Positions 25,231 through 35,293 are shown, counted from the first letter of the stretch. The stretch is 52,850 bases of DNA from Salinimicrobium nanhaiense (GCA_012038135.1 JAAVJQ010000018.1:1-52850), one strand, 5' to 3'. Notes: a model not told the origin generated them from the letters alone. A program made the numbers and translations.

Positions 25231-25836
25231 ACTTCCTTTTCCTTCCCGCAGGACTTCAGGTTCTGAAGTGGTAAGATCTATTACTGTAGAGGGGATATTA
25301 TCTCCATAGCCGCCATCGATCACGATATCCACCAGCTTATCCCATTTTTCGTGAATGAGTTCAGGATCTGTAGTGTATTCAAGGACCTCATCATCATCCT
25401 TTATGGAAGTGGAAATAATAGGATTCCCCAGTCCGGCGACTAAAGCCCTGCAAATGTTGTTATCCGGCACCCGAATGCCTACAGTTTTCTTTTTCTTAAA
25501 AACAGAAGGCAAATTATTATTTCCGGGGAGAATAAAAGTATAAGGCCCGGGTAAATTTCTTTTAAGGATCTTAAAGGTCTGGTTGTCTATTTGTCTCACA
25601 TAGTCTGAGAGGTTGCTCAAGTTTTCACAGATAAAAGAGAAATTTGCCTTTTCAAGTTTCACTCCTCTTAGCTGTGCTACTTTTTCCAGTGCCGCATTGT
25701 TGGTAATGTCACAGCCAAGGCCATAGATGGTATCAGTTGGATAGATGATAACTGCCCCATCCCGAAGGGCATCCACTACACGTTTGATCTCTTTTGGGTT
25801 TGGATTTTCTTCGTAGATCCTTATAAGTTCCGCCAT
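25216..25836 (-). CDS. L-threonylcarbamoyladenylate synthase family (Sua5/YciO/YrdC)
   Basis: A 206-residue YrdC-fold protein that probably makes, or once made, threonylcarbamoyl-AMP for tRNA t6A37. The IIYPTDTIYGLGCD motif (P-T-D-T-x-Y-G-L) is the nucleotide and threonine pocket, with GIRVPD and NPIISTSIK later. Length and the C-terminal end fit the YciO-like subgroup, whose role in t6A is less certain than TsaC. The 3' end overlaps the lipoprotein gene convergently by 15 bp. Confidence 0.88.
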   Translation of the reverse strand: MAELIRIYEENPNPKEIKRVVDALRDGAVIIYPTDTIYGLGCDITNNAALEKVAQLRGVKLEKANFSFICENLSNLSDYVRQIDNQTFKILKRNLPGPYTFILPGNNNLPSVFKKKKTVGIRVPDNNICRALVAGLGNPIISTSIKDDDEVLEYTTDPELIHEKWDKLVDIVIDGGYGDNIPSTVIDLTTSEPEVLREGKGSLEIL

Positions 25837-25884
25837 AGTTCAATAAGTTTAAATGCACCAAAAATTACAAAATTCCAAAGGCTT

Positions 25885-26118
25885 TTAATAGAAGATTAAG
25901 AAAAGATTAATCAGCCGTTCCACTTCGCTCTCCAGTTTGAGCACTTCGTTGCCATTTCCCTGCTTGATGAACAGCGCCCTGTTTTCAGGTTTTCCTTTTC
26001 TGGTGATCTTAGATCCTTTTATAGTGGTAGTAACTTCATGGTCGAAGATATCCTCCACCTTTCCTGTAGCAACACCTCTACCCCATTTCCATTTTACATT
26101 TGTACCTTCCCTTATCAT
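25885..26118 (-). CDS. DUF2945/HVA1-type Tudor-like small protein
   Basis: A 77-residue cytosolic protein with an SH3/Tudor-like beta barrel: G-T-x-V-x-W-K-W-G-x-G-x-A-T-G-K-V at the start, then TRKGKPENRALFIKQ and an acidic end VLKLESEVERL. This arrangement is that of the hypervirulence-associated (HVA1) Tudor domain, DUF2945. Function is not established. The gene lies between the helicase and the Sua5-like gene on the same strand, each gap about 50-65 bp. Confidence 0.8.
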   Translation of the reverse strand: MIREGTNVKWKWGRGVATGKVEDIFDHEVTTTIKGSKITRKGKPENRALFIKQGNGNEVLKLESEVERLINLFLIFY

Positions 26119-26181
26119 GTTTTTATTTTAAAACTACAAACAAGACCCGGGATAACCTAAAGAATAACAGCTCCTTAACCC

Positions 26182-28506
26182 TTAGGAAAGAACCTTTAGT
26201 TTAGCAAATTTCAGAAGAAGTTTTTTAAGTCCGCCGTTCTCGAAATGGATCTCGGCTTTTTTATCCTGTCCCACTCCTTCTATGTTGAGCACTTTTCCCT
26301 TACCAAAGCGCAAATGTTCCACCTCATCCCCTACGTCAAGCTTTACTGCAGGTCCCGGTGCTGCCGAAGCAGCGGGAGAAGATACAGGCCTTAGTTTTCT
26401 AAGCTTTTGCAACTCTTCATCTGTAGGTTTATGCGAAGGTGGCGGAGTACCATTGACAGGCTTGGTCTGGCGGAACTTACTTTTATCCACCTCTCCAAAA
26501 ATATCGGTATCAATAAGAGGTTTGTACTTATAATCATCTTGCGGGATCATGAAATCCAAATACCTGTCTTCGATCTCTTCGATGAAGCGGCTGGGTTCGG
26601 CATCCACTAATTTCCCCCAGCGATAACGGGACTGGGTATAGGTAAGAAACGCCTGCTTCTCTGCCCTGGTAAGTGCCACATAGAATAAGCGCCTTTCTTC
26701 CTCAAGTTCGGTCCTTGTATTCATACTCATCGCCGAAGGGAAAAGATCTTCTTCCATTCCCACTATATACACGTAAGGAAATTCCAGTCCTTTCGCCAGG
26801 TGAATGGTCATTAATGCCACCCGGTCATCATCGCCGGTGTCCTTGTCCATATCTGTAGCCAGGGCAACGTCTTCCAGGAATTCGGTAAGGGAGCCGGTAG
26901 CATCAGCCAATTCTTTCTGACCTTCCACAAAATCCCTGATCCCGTTGAGTAATTCTTCTATGTTTTCAATTCTTGCAATACCTTCAGGAGTTGCGTCCTT
27001 TTTGAGCTCCTGCAGCAGTCCGGTTTTTTTGGCAACCGTTTCAGCCAGTGTAAAAGCATCGGCTGTTTCATTCATGATCTGGAAACTCCTGATCATGTTG
27101 GAGAAGTTCTCCAGTTTATTTTTAGTACCGCGGTTGATCTTTAGATCGATCTTATCGAGGTTCTCGATCACTTCAAAAATTGACCTTTTGTAGTGGTTTG
27201 CTGCGATGGTGAGGCGGTCTATAGTTGTCTGTCCAATTCCGCGCGCAGGATAATTGATCACCCTTTTAAGAGCTTCTTCATCTTTAGGATTGATCACCAG
27301 TCGTAAATACGAAAGCACATCCTTGATCTCCTTGCGTTGATAGAAGGAAAGGCCTCCATAAATGCGGTACGGAATATCCTTCTTCCGCAGCGCATCTTCC
27401 ATAGCCCTACTTTGGGCATTGGTACGGTAAAGAATAGCAAAATCGTTATTCATCATTTGCTTCTCCATCTTATTTTCAAAAATGGAACTGGCGACAAATC
27501 TTCCCTCCTCCCCATCGGTAAGAAGTCGGTTCACTACTATTTTAGGACCTTCGTCATTGGCGGTCCACACTACTTTTTCCAGCCGGGTCTTATTCTTTTC
27601 AATTATGGAATTCGCAGCTTCAACAATGTTTTTTGTTGACCGGTAATTCTGCTCCAGGCGATACATCTGTACATCGTCATAATCCTTCTGAAAATTCAGA
27701 ATATTGTTGATGTTCGCTCCCCGGAAGGCGTAAATACTCTGCGCATCATCCCCCACCACGCATATATTCTGAAATTTATCTGAAAGCGCTTTTACGATAA
27801 GGTATTGTGAGTGATTCGTATCCTGATACTCATCAACCAGGATATACCTAAAGCGGTTTTGATACTTATGAAGTACATCGGGAAAACGGTTGAGCAATTC
27901 ATTGGTCTTCAGCAAAAGATCATCAAAATCCATTGCTCCGGCTTTAAAACAGCGGTCTACGTACTCCTTATAGATCTCCCCCAGCCTTGGCTTTTTCGAC
28001 ATCGCGTCGGCTTCCATGAGCTCCGGGTTCTGAAAGTAAGCTTTAACCGTGATAAGGCTGTTCTTGTATGAGGAGATTCGGGAATACACCTGCTTATATT
28101 TATACACATCCTTATCCAGACCCATCTCTTTAATGATAGCAGAAATAAGCCGCTGAGAATCCTGGGTGTCATAAATGGTAAAATTCGAAGGGTATCCCAA
28201 TTTGTCGGCTTCAAACCTCAGCATTTTTGCAAAGATGGAGTGAAAAGTTCCCATCCAGAGGTTTTTAGCCTCGCTGTTGCCTACGATTCTAGCGATCCGC
28301 GTCTTCATCTCCCTTGCTGCCTTATTAGTAAAAGTTAAAGCCAGGATATTAAAGGCATCGACTCCCTTGCTCATTAAATAAGCGATTCTATAGGTAAGTA
28401 CCCGGGTCTTCCCCGATCCTGCGCCGGCAATCACGATCATTGCTCCATCCTTCTGCAACACAGGAGCCCGCTGGGCATCATTTAATTCGGCTAAATAAGA
28501 TTCCAA
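26182..28506 (-). CDS. UvrD/PcrA-type superfamily 1A DNA helicase
   Basis: A 3'-5' DNA helicase for repair and replication restart. Motifs in order: Q motif LNDAQRAPV, Walker A AGAGSGKT, Ia LTFTNKAAREM, II VDEYQDTN, IV QNYRS, V TIHLAKGLEFPYV and VI YVALTRAEK. The tail LDVGDEVEHLRFGKGKV is the PcrA-type Tudor domain that binds RNA polymerase. ATG at 28551 gives 789 residues with an odd amino-terminal extension. TTG at 28506 (L-E-S-Y-L-A-E-L-N) gives 774 residues with the usual family start and is preferred. Which of several UvrD-like paralogues it is cannot be told. Confidence 0.92.
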   Translation of the reverse strand: MESYLAELNDAQRAPVLQKDGAMIVIAGAGSGKTRVLTYRIAYLMSKGVDAFNILALTFTNKAAREMKTRIARIVGNSEAKNLWMGTFHSIFAKMLRFEADKLGYPSNFTIYDTQDSQRLISAIIKEMGLDKDVYKYKQVYSRISSYKNSLITVKAYFQNPELMEADAMSKKPRLGEIYKEYVDRCFKAGAMDFDDLLLKTNELLNRFPDVLHKYQNRFRYILVDEYQDTNHSQYLIVKALSDKFQNICVVGDDAQSIYAFRGANINNILNFQKDYDDVQMYRLEQNYRSTKNIVEAANSIIEKNKTRLEKVVWTANDEGPKIVVNRLLTDGEEGRFVASSIFENKMEKQMMNNDFAILYRTNAQSRAMEDALRKKDIPYRIYGGLSFYQRKEIKDVLSYLRLVINPKDEEALKRVINYPARGIGQTTIDRLTIAANHYKRSIFEVIENLDKIDLKINRGTKNKLENFSNMIRSFQIMNETADAFTLAETVAKKTGLLQELKKDATPEGIARIENIEELLNGIRDFVEGQKELADATGSLTEFLEDVALATDMDKDTGDDDRVALMTIHLAKGLEFPYVYIVGMEEDLFPSAMSMNTRTELEEERRLFYVALTRAEKQAFLTYTQSRYRWGKLVDAEPSRFIEEIEDRYLDFMIPQDDYKYKPLIDTDIFGEVDKSKFRQTKPVNGTPPPSHKPTDEELQKLRKLRPVSSPAASAAPGPAVKLDVGDEVEHLRFGKGKVLNIEGVGQDKKAEIHFENGGLKKLLLKFAKLKVLS

Positions 28507-28684
28507 TTTTGACTTCTTTTTAAGGAGGTGAAAATAACCAAATTGAGGCAAAATCTAAACCGCATTCCTATATCTTTTTAAAGAATCTTTGACACTCCCA
28601 TTGAGGCTTTTGGATTTATTTAAAGTTTAAAATTTTGAAACTGCTGCTTTAAGAAGTAACTTGATTTTTCGCAAAATCTTAAAT

Positions 28685-30304
28685 ATGGACAGTATTCTTG
28701 AATTTTTGGGTGACATCTCGTGGTGGACGTGGATTCTTATTTTTCTTGGGTTGGTACTTATTTATGACATTTTCATCAACAAGAAACACACAATACTTCA
28801 TAATTTCCCTATTGTGGGCCATTTTAGATATATGCTGGAGAGCATAGGACCCGAACTAAGGCAGTATATCGTAGCCGGAAACCGGGAAGAGCTTCCATTC
28901 AACCGTATAGAACGGGGCTGGGTCTATGCCTCTTCAAAAAATCAAAACAATTATGAAGGTTTTGGAACAGACCAGAATATTTATGAGGTAAATTATATCT
29001 TTCTCAATAATGCTGTCATACCCTACTCCATGCCCGAAGAACATATCAACAGGCAGGATCCTTATTTTCTTGCCTGCGCAAAGGTGATGGGAGAATTCAA
29101 TAAAAGAAGACGCCCTTATCGACCGGCTTCGGTCATTAATGTTTCGGCAATGAGCTATGGATCACTCTCTGCACGGGCCATTGAATCCCTCAATTTGGGT
29201 TGCAAGAAAGCCTATGCATTCCATAATACCGGGGAAGGCGGACTTTCCCCGTACCATAAAAAAGGTGCCGATGTAGTTTTTCAAATTGGAACCGGTTACT
29301 TCGGAACAAGAAATCCCGACGGTAGTTTTTCCATGGAAAAGCTGGTGAAACTTACTGAAGAAAATCCGGAGATAAGGGCAATAGAAGTGAAATTATCCCA
29401 GGGCGCAAAACCCGGAAAAGGCGGGGTACTCCCGGCGTCAAAGATCACCCGGGAAATTTCGGAAATAAGACACGTGCCTCTGGGGAAGGACGTGCTATCC
29501 CCTCCATCTCACAGCACCTTCAGCAATATGCAGGAACTTGTGGATTTTATTGAGGACATTGCAGAAAATACCGGTCTTCCCGTGGGTGTTAAGGCTGCCA
29601 TAGGCAAACTTGATGAGTGGAGAGAGTTGGCGGCGATCATGGCAGAAACAGAAAGAGGACCCGACTTTCTTTCCATTGACGGCGGGGAAGGCGGTACCGG
29701 AGCCGCACCTCCAAGTTTTGCCGATCATGTTGCACTGCCCTGGATCTATGGCTTTACAGATGTGTACAAGATCTTCCAGGAGAAGGATCTTACCAACAGG
29801 ATCGTTTTTATTGGCAGCGCCAAATTAGGATTCCCGGCAAAAGCCGCAATGGCGTTTGCTATGGGTGCAGATTGCATTAACGTGGCACGGGAGGCGATGT
29901 TGAGCATTGGCTGTATCCAGGCGCAGGCTTGCCACACCAACAGATGTCCTACCGGGGTAGCCACTCAAAACCGCTGGTTACAGGCAGGGATCAATGTGAA
30001 GAACAAATCTGAAAGGGTGAATTATTACTTTACAAATTTCAGAAAAGAATTGTTGGAGATCACTCATGCCTGTGGCTATGAGCACCCCTCCCAGTTCACA
30101 ATGGATGATGTGGAGATCAATCTGGGAGATAGGTTTATTGCCAAAACCCTGGCAGAAACTTTTATGTACAACAAAACAAAAGTTCCATTTGATTCTGTTG
30201 CTACTTTGGCAGGATGTCCTAACTTAGGGGGCTCATATAGAAAAGGAGAGGAAACCGATGTTAAAGAGGTAGAAACTGAAGAAACCTCGGTCTCCGAACA
30301 ATAG
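28685..30304 (+). CDS. FMN-binding glutamate-synthase-family protein
   Basis: A 539-residue protein with an amino-terminal hydrophobic segment (about 8-27), followed by the FMN-binding, glutamate-synthase-like barrel. VSAMSYGSLSARA, GEGGLSPYH, the SQGAKPGKGG loop, DGGEGGTGAAP and the cysteine motif ACHTNRCPTG (iron-sulfur region of GltB-type proteins) are all present. There is no glutaminase domain, so it is not a full glutamate synthase. The substrate is unknown. MDSILEF at 28685 is the true-looking start; the extension to 28661 begins TTG. The next gene follows 6 bp after the stop. Confidence 0.9.
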   Translation: MDSILEFLGDISWWTWILIFLGLVLIYDIFINKKHTILHNFPIVGHFRYMLESIGPELRQYIVAGNREELPFNRIERGWVYASSKNQNNYEGFGTDQNIYEVNYIFLNNAVIPYSMPEEHINRQDPYFLACAKVMGEFNKRRRPYRPASVINVSAMSYGSLSARAIESLNLGCKKAYAFHNTGEGGLSPYHKKGADVVFQIGTGYFGTRNPDGSFSMEKLVKLTEENPEIRAIEVKLSQGAKPGKGGVLPASKITREISEIRHVPLGKDVLSPPSHSTFSNMQELVDFIEDIAENTGLPVGVKAAIGKLDEWRELAAIMAETERGPDFLSIDGGEGGTGAAPPSFADHVALPWIYGFTDVYKIFQEKDLTNRIVFIGSAKLGFPAKAAMAFAMGADCINVAREAMLSIGCIQAQACHTNRCPTGVATQNRWLQAGINVKNKSERVNYYFTNFRKELLEITHACGYEHPSQFTMDDVEINLGDRFIAKTLAETFMYNKTKVPFDSVATLAGCPNLGGSYRKGEETDVKEVETEETSVSEQ

Positions 30305-30310
30305 TTTACT

Positions 30311-30832
30311 ATGACAGAAGATTCTATTTTACAGTTGCTGTTCTATCTTTTACCGGCAGTTGTTGTAGGCGTCATCGCCTTCTATTTTTTTAACCTCCAT
30401 ACCCGCAATGAAGAGCGTCGCCGGCGTTTCCTCCTCCACAAGGAATTACAAAAACATGCTTTGCCGCTCAGGTTACAGGCCTATGAACGTATGGCTCTTT
30501 TCCTTGAGAGGATCGCTCCCGGAAATCTGCTCGTACGGGTAAAACCCTATAAAAGCGGAAAAGAAGATTATGCAAATCACCTCATCAGGAACATAGAACA
30601 GGAGTTTGAGCACAACATGGCACAACAGATCTATGTGAGTGAGGAGTGCTGGAATGTGATCAAAGCTTCTAAAAACGCTACCATCAACAACATCAGGAAA
30701 ACTGTAGCCAAAGAGGAGATCACCTCTGCAGATGAATTGCGCCAATCTATTCTCACCGCTCTCATCGACCAGCAACCTCCCAGCGAAACCGGACTTGCTT
30801 ATATTCGGAAGGATGTGAAAAACCTGTGGTAA
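30311..30832 (+). CDS. Single-span membrane protein, conserved, function unknown
   Basis: A 173-residue protein. One hydrophobic helix (about 7-28) is followed by an Arg-rich turn (EERRRRF), which points to a cytoplasmic soluble domain of mostly helix. I believe this is a conserved Bacteroidetes family (a DUF numbered in the 7900s), but I cannot name it with confidence. It starts 6 bp after the FMN gene and is very probably co-transcribed with it, so a partner or regulator role is possible. Confidence 0.7.
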   Translation: MTEDSILQLLFYLLPAVVVGVIAFYFFNLHTRNEERRRRFLLHKELQKHALPLRLQAYERMALFLERIAPGNLLVRVKPYKSGKEDYANHLIRNIEQEFEHNMAQQIYVSEECWNVIKASKNATINNIRKTVAKEEITSADELRQSILTALIDQQPPSETGLAYIRKDVKNLW

Positions 30833-30929
30833 AAGGATTTAAGATTCAAGATTTAAAATTCAAAATTTGGATTTTGAAAATCCTACTTACTCATGTACTT
30901 TCTGATCACTGATCACTGATCACTGATCA
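30833..30929. repeat. Short-period iterated spacer
   Basis: From about 30840 an imperfect TTAAGATTC-like iteration runs with a GGATTT/AAATCC inverted pair around it. From 30904 four tandem GATCACT units run up to the stop of the convergent M1 gene. No gene is visible. Similar low-complexity iterations lie at 383-440 and near 50090-50112. Confidence 0.6.
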
Positions 30930-32999
30930 CTACTTTTCGTCCAGTCTCTTCTGAAGTGTATCCTGTTCCTCTGCGGTGAGTTGCCCACTATCGACCAACG
31001 TCTTTAGGAGTTGTTTGGAGAATTCCCTGAAGCGGTAGTTATGATGCCGTGCAGCTTCCATAAGATTGTAGATCGTTTCACTGCTAAAGGCATTTAATTG
31101 ATACAAATATCCAAATGCATTCTCCCTCACCTGAAATTTTTGATGAGGTGCAGTATAAGCTTCAAGTTCTGTAATATAATTCTTTTTTGATTCGGCACTT
31201 ACTTCAGGTGTGGCCAGGCTAAGCGCAAGCCATAAAGTCCGGATATTTTTGCTGTTAAAGCCATCCACATTCTCCAGTTGCTTAAGGTATTTTGGCCTGT
31301 CCCCGGGAAAATTCATCCATAGATTATATAAAGCTGATTCCTGCGTGAGATAGGATTCGTCTTTTAGCAGAGTTTCATACTGACCTTTAAGCTGCTGCGG
31401 AATTTGCTGCAGCGAAAAGGCAATGGCCTGTCGGGTAAAAATATTTCCGCTCGAAAATGCCTTTTTATAAAGGTCTGTTACAGTAGCCGGATCTTCAAGT
31501 GCCAATTGTAGAACGGCCTCCTGCCCCAGGTAATCATTCACCGGAAAACTCAAAGCTTGCTTCAGTAATTCTCTTTTTTCAGAAATTGGTAAAGGTTTGG
31601 CTGCAGCCAGTTCCAGGTATTTTTGAATGAAGGGAGACCTCTTTAGAGACTCGAATGCCTCTGTTCCCTGAAAAGCCGATTGTCGAAGCCAGTTCTTTTC
31701 AAAAGTGGAAAGATCTATTCCGCTTGCAGCTTCCATTTCAGCAAGAAGATCTTCTGTAGTGGCTGTTGCAAACTCATACTTCTCCAGATAATTCTTAACT
31801 CCGGCGTCAAAAGCTTCCGCCCCTATCAATTCCTGAAGTATATGCAGCGCCCAGGCTCCTTTTTGATAATAGGTAAGAGAATTTGCATTTTTGGATACTA
31901 AGGCCATCCCTTTCCCCTGGTCGCTTAACTGCTTGAGTTCCTCTGCTGTTTTGAACAATTTGCGGTAGTAATAGTCCTCTCCAAAAATCTCCTTTTCGGC
32001 AAGCAGGGCATAATAGGTTGAAAAACCTTCCTGCAGCCAGTGATGCTCGGGAGAAGCGGCTGTAACTAAATTTCCGAACCATTGATGCGCCAGTTCATGG
32101 GCATTTATGTTCACATAGTTTTGATCCTGATATCCGGTAGAATCCACGAGGAACAGGTCAGAATATATAGTGGCTCCTGTATTTTCCATCCCGGCATACA
32201 GAAAATCCTGCACTGGGATCTGCTTATATATTTCCCACGGATAAGCAACTCCTGTTTTTTCTTCGAAAAAATCCATGAGGAATTCGGTGTGGCGATAGGT
32301 AGGTTCTACTTTATGTTCCATTCCTGCCGGAAAATAAAGTTCCAGCGGAATTCCATTTTTTGAGAACCTTATCTCTTTCTCAAAATCTCCGGCGGCAATG
32401 GCTACAAGATAGCTGCTCATAGGCTGTTCCATATCGAACTGCCACCGGGTAAGAGAATCTCCAATTTTTTCCGTTTTTTGCAGCTCTCCGTTTGCGATCA
32501 CGGTTTCTTCGGAAGGATAAATTACAGAAAGATCAAATTCCAGTTTTTCTCCAGGCTCATCAAAACTGGGAAGCCAGTGCGAAGTGTACCTCCCCTGCCC
32601 CTGCGTCCACACCTGGTAATCAGGCGCTTTTCCCAGAGCCGTTTTATTGATAAAGTACATGGTTTGGCTTGGGGCAGCACTATACTTCAGGCGAAGTTGC
32701 TGATCTTTGGCAGGCGAAAAATTTCCGGTGAGCCAGAATTTTTTTCCGTCAGTGCCAAATTCCGCAGGAGCATCATTCAGAAATACTTCGGAAAAATGCA
32801 TTTTTTGAGCATCTATTAAAATTGAGTCTGTAGCCTTTAAAATATCAAAGGTGAAAACCACATCTCCCGAAACTGCTTTTTTAAAAGGATCTATTTTTAC
32901 ATTCGCCTGCAGGTGAGTGAAATCAACAGCTGCCGACTGCTGGGCATGCATTCCGGCAGTAAGAAATCCTAAAAAGCTGAAGAAAACAGGGAGCTTCAT
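30930..32999 (-). CDS. Secreted M1 aminopeptidase
   Basis: A 689-residue zinc aminopeptidase with a signal peptide (cleavage near HAQ-Q, residue 20). The amino-terminal beta domain leads to the intact exopeptidase motif GMEN (270-273) and the zinc site H301-E302-x-x-H305 with E324 in WLQEGFSTYY. A C-terminal helical-repeat domain follows, rich in short hydrophobic helices. With this complete motif set it is the likelier true aminopeptidase of the two M1 proteins here. It ends at a run of GATCACT repeats and is divergent from recG. Confidence 0.95.
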   Translation of the reverse strand: MKLPVFFSFLGFLTAGMHAQQSAAVDFTHLQANVKIDPFKKAVSGDVVFTFDILKATDSILIDAQKMHFSEVFLNDAPAEFGTDGKKFWLTGNFSPAKDQQLRLKYSAAPSQTMYFINKTALGKAPDYQVWTQGQGRYTSHWLPSFDEPGEKLEFDLSVIYPSEETVIANGELQKTEKIGDSLTRWQFDMEQPMSSYLVAIAAGDFEKEIRFSKNGIPLELYFPAGMEHKVEPTYRHTEFLMDFFEEKTGVAYPWEIYKQIPVQDFLYAGMENTGATIYSDLFLVDSTGYQDQNYVNINAHELAHQWFGNLVTAASPEHHWLQEGFSTYYALLAEKEIFGEDYYYRKLFKTAEELKQLSDQGKGMALVSKNANSLTYYQKGAWALHILQELIGAEAFDAGVKNYLEKYEFATATTEDLLAEMEAASGIDLSTFEKNWLRQSAFQGTEAFESLKRSPFIQKYLELAAAKPLPISEKRELLKQALSFPVNDYLGQEAVLQLALEDPATVTDLYKKAFSSGNIFTRQAIAFSLQQIPQQLKGQYETLLKDESYLTQESALYNLWMNFPGDRPKYLKQLENVDGFNSKNIRTLWLALSLATPEVSAESKKNYITELEAYTAPHQKFQVRENAFGYLYQLNAFSSETIYNLMEAARHHNYRFREFSKQLLKTLVDSGQLTAEEQDTLQKRLDEK

Positions 33000-33003
33000 G
33001 CTT

Positions 33004-33011
33004 CAAATATA
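33004..33011 (-). promoter_or_regulatory. -7 element 4 nt before the M1 aminopeptidase start
   Basis: On the reverse strand TATATTTG is an exact consensus match. It is separated from the ATG at 32999 by only four bases, again pointing to a leaderless transcript. Confidence 0.55.
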
Positions 33012-33062
33012 CACTACCCGTGCCAAATTGGGAAAAACTAATCTTCCTAAAAGGCTTTTTTT

Positions 33063-33070
33063 TATCTTCG
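33063..33070 (+). promoter_or_regulatory. -7-like element 4 nt before recG
   Basis: TATCTTCG (7 of 8 to TAnnTTTG) lies 4 nt ahead of the recG ATG. It shares the ~75-bp divergent gap with the M1 promoter. Confidence 0.4.
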
Positions 33071-33074
33071 TTCC

Positions 33075-35180
33075 ATGAATGCCAACCTGCTGCAAACTCC
33101 CATTGATTACCTCAAGGGCATTGGCCCCAACCGGGCAGAGATCCTGCGGAAGGAGATTGGCGTTCACACTTATGGTGACCTGCTCAACTTTTTCCCCAAC
33201 CGCTATCTTGATAAAACCCGCTTCTATAAAATAGCAGAACTGGAAAGAAATTCTGCCGAAGTGCAGCTCGTTGGAAGGATCGTGCACCTGCGAACCGTGG
33301 AGCAAAAAAAAGGCAAGCGACTGGTGGCCGATTTTGTTGATGAAACGGGAAAAATGGAGCTGGTGTGGTTTCGGGGCCAAAAGTGGATCCGCGAAAACCT
33401 GAAGCTGAATACTCCCTACGTAATCTACGGAAAAACAACCTGGTATAACGGACTTTTCAGTATGCCTCATCCCGAGATGGAGCTGGTGGAAGATTATAAA
33501 AAGCAACTGCGCACCGCAATGCAACCGGTCTATCCTTCCACTGAAAAATTAGGAAAATCCGGAATAACCAATAGGGTTATAAGCCGTTGTGTGCAGCAAC
33601 TTTTCGTCGAGAGCGGAGGTAAATTTCTTGATCCATTACCTCCCCACCTGCGGGAAGAGCTGCATTTATTACCTAAGGCCGAAGCTCTTTTTAATGCACA
33701 TTTTCCTAAGAGTCAGGAGCTGCTCGCAAAGGCGCAATTCAGGCTGAAGTTTGAGGAGCTGTTCTATATTCAGGTGCAGCTGTTGATGAAGAACCTCATC
33801 AGGAAACAGAAGATCAAAGGTTTTCCCTTTGAAGCAGTGGGCAGTTATTTTAGTGACTTTTACAAGAATCATCTTCCGTTTGATCTTACCAATGCCCAAA
33901 AAAGGGTCATAAAAGAAATTAGGCAGGATCTTGGGAGCGGTGCGCAGATGAACCGGCTGTTGCAGGGAGATGTGGGTTCAGGAAAGACCATTGTGGCTTT
34001 AATGAGCGTTTTGCTCGCCCTGGATAACGGTTTTCAGACCTGTATTATGGCTCCTACAGAAATTCTGGCCATCCAGCACTACAACGGCATCTCTGAACTT
34101 GTTGCCGACCTCGGTATTAAGGTTAGGCTACTTACAGGTTCTACAAAGACTTCTGAAAGAAGCGAGATCCATGAAGCTTTGGAAAGCGGTGAATTGCACC
34201 TCCTTATTGGCACGCATGCCCTGCTGGAAGAAAAAGTTCAGTTTAAAAATCTGGGGCTGGCAATAATTGACGAGCAACACAGATTCGGAGTGGCACAGCG
34301 CGCCCGACTTTGGAAGAAAAACCATTTACCGCCGCATGTCCTGGTAATGACCGCGACCCCCATTCCCAGAACTCTGGCGATGAGCTTGTACGGAGATCTC
34401 GATGTTTCGGTGATCGATGAGCTGCCGCCGGGAAGGAAGGAGATCAAAACCGTGCACCGCTATGACAGCAACCGGCTAAAAGTTTTTAAATTCATTCGGG
34501 ATGAAGTAAGGAAAGGGCGGCAGGTGTATGTGGTTTATCCGCTCATCCAGGAATCTGAAACCATGGATTACAAAGACCTCATGGACGGCTACGAAAGCAT
34601 AGCCCGGGAATTCCCCATGCCCGAATTCCAGATCTCTATTGTCCACGGACAAATGAAACCGGCAGATAAGGATTACGAAATGGACAGGTTCGTAAAAGGG
34701 GAAACCCAGATCATGGTAGCCACAACAGTAATCGAGGTTGGAGTAAATGTTCCAAATGCCAGTGTGATGATCATCGAAAGTGCAGAGCGCTTCGGACTGT
34801 CACAGCTCCACCAGCTTCGCGGGCGCGTGGGTCGTGGTGCCGAACAAAGTTTTTGCATCCTTATGACCGGCCACAAACTTTCGAATGACAGCAAGACTCG
34901 CCTTGAAACCATGGTACGAACTTCTGATGGCTTTGAAATAGCCGAAGTCGATCTCAAACTCCGTGGTCCGGGAGATCTAATGGGCACCCAACAAAGCGGG
35001 ATCCTTAATTTAAAGATAGCAGATATTGTAAAAGATAATGACATTTTAAAGACTGCACGTCATTACGCTCTTCAACTTCTAAGGGAAGATCCAAATATGG
35101 AACTGGACAAGAACAGGGTGGTAAAATTTACTTATTCTCAGTTGGTAAAGGAGAAATCGATCTGGAATTATATCAGTTAA
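33075..35180 (+). CDS. recG: ATP-dependent DNA helicase RecG
   Basis: A 701-residue branched-DNA helicase that regresses stalled forks. The amino-terminal wedge/OB domain begins LLQTPIDYLKGIGP. The helicase core has Walker A LLQGDVGSGKT, Walker B IIDEQHRFG, TATPIPRTLAM, the C-terminal QLRGRVGRG motif and the TRAP-like end. Length matches the family. The start follows a -7-like box by 4 nt, and the only upstream gene is divergent. Confidence 0.97.
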   Translation: MNANLLQTPIDYLKGIGPNRAEILRKEIGVHTYGDLLNFFPNRYLDKTRFYKIAELERNSAEVQLVGRIVHLRTVEQKKGKRLVADFVDETGKMELVWFRGQKWIRENLKLNTPYVIYGKTTWYNGLFSMPHPEMELVEDYKKQLRTAMQPVYPSTEKLGKSGITNRVISRCVQQLFVESGGKFLDPLPPHLREELHLLPKAEALFNAHFPKSQELLAKAQFRLKFEELFYIQVQLLMKNLIRKQKIKGFPFEAVGSYFSDFYKNHLPFDLTNAQKRVIKEIRQDLGSGAQMNRLLQGDVGSGKTIVALMSVLLALDNGFQTCIMAPTEILAIQHYNGISELVADLGIKVRLLTGSTKTSERSEIHEALESGELHLLIGTHALLEEKVQFKNLGLAIIDEQHRFGVAQRARLWKKNHLPPHVLVMTATPIPRTLAMSLYGDLDVSVIDELPPGRKEIKTVHRYDSNRLKVFKFIRDEVRKGRQVYVVYPLIQESETMDYKDLMDGYESIAREFPMPEFQISIVHGQMKPADKDYEMDRFVKGETQIMVATTVIEVGVNVPNASVMIIESAERFGLSQLHQLRGRVGRGAEQSFCILMTGHKLSNDSKTRLETMVRTSDGFEIAEVDLKLRGPGDLMGTQQSGILNLKIADIVKDNDILKTARHYALQLLREDPNMELDKNRVVKFTYSQLVKEKSIWNYIS

Positions 35181-35293
35181 TTCCCACACATCGACTTTTC
35201 TTACATTCTCATCGAATAACTGGTTCCCAGTAATTTACGAGTCATTTTTTGATGTAGATTCGTTTCCTTAATTAACCAAAACTACCAAGGATT

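Noticed and set aside
33003..33524. 173-codon reverse open frame before the M1 aminopeptidase
   Set aside because: Antisense to the 5' part of recG, which has clear motifs.
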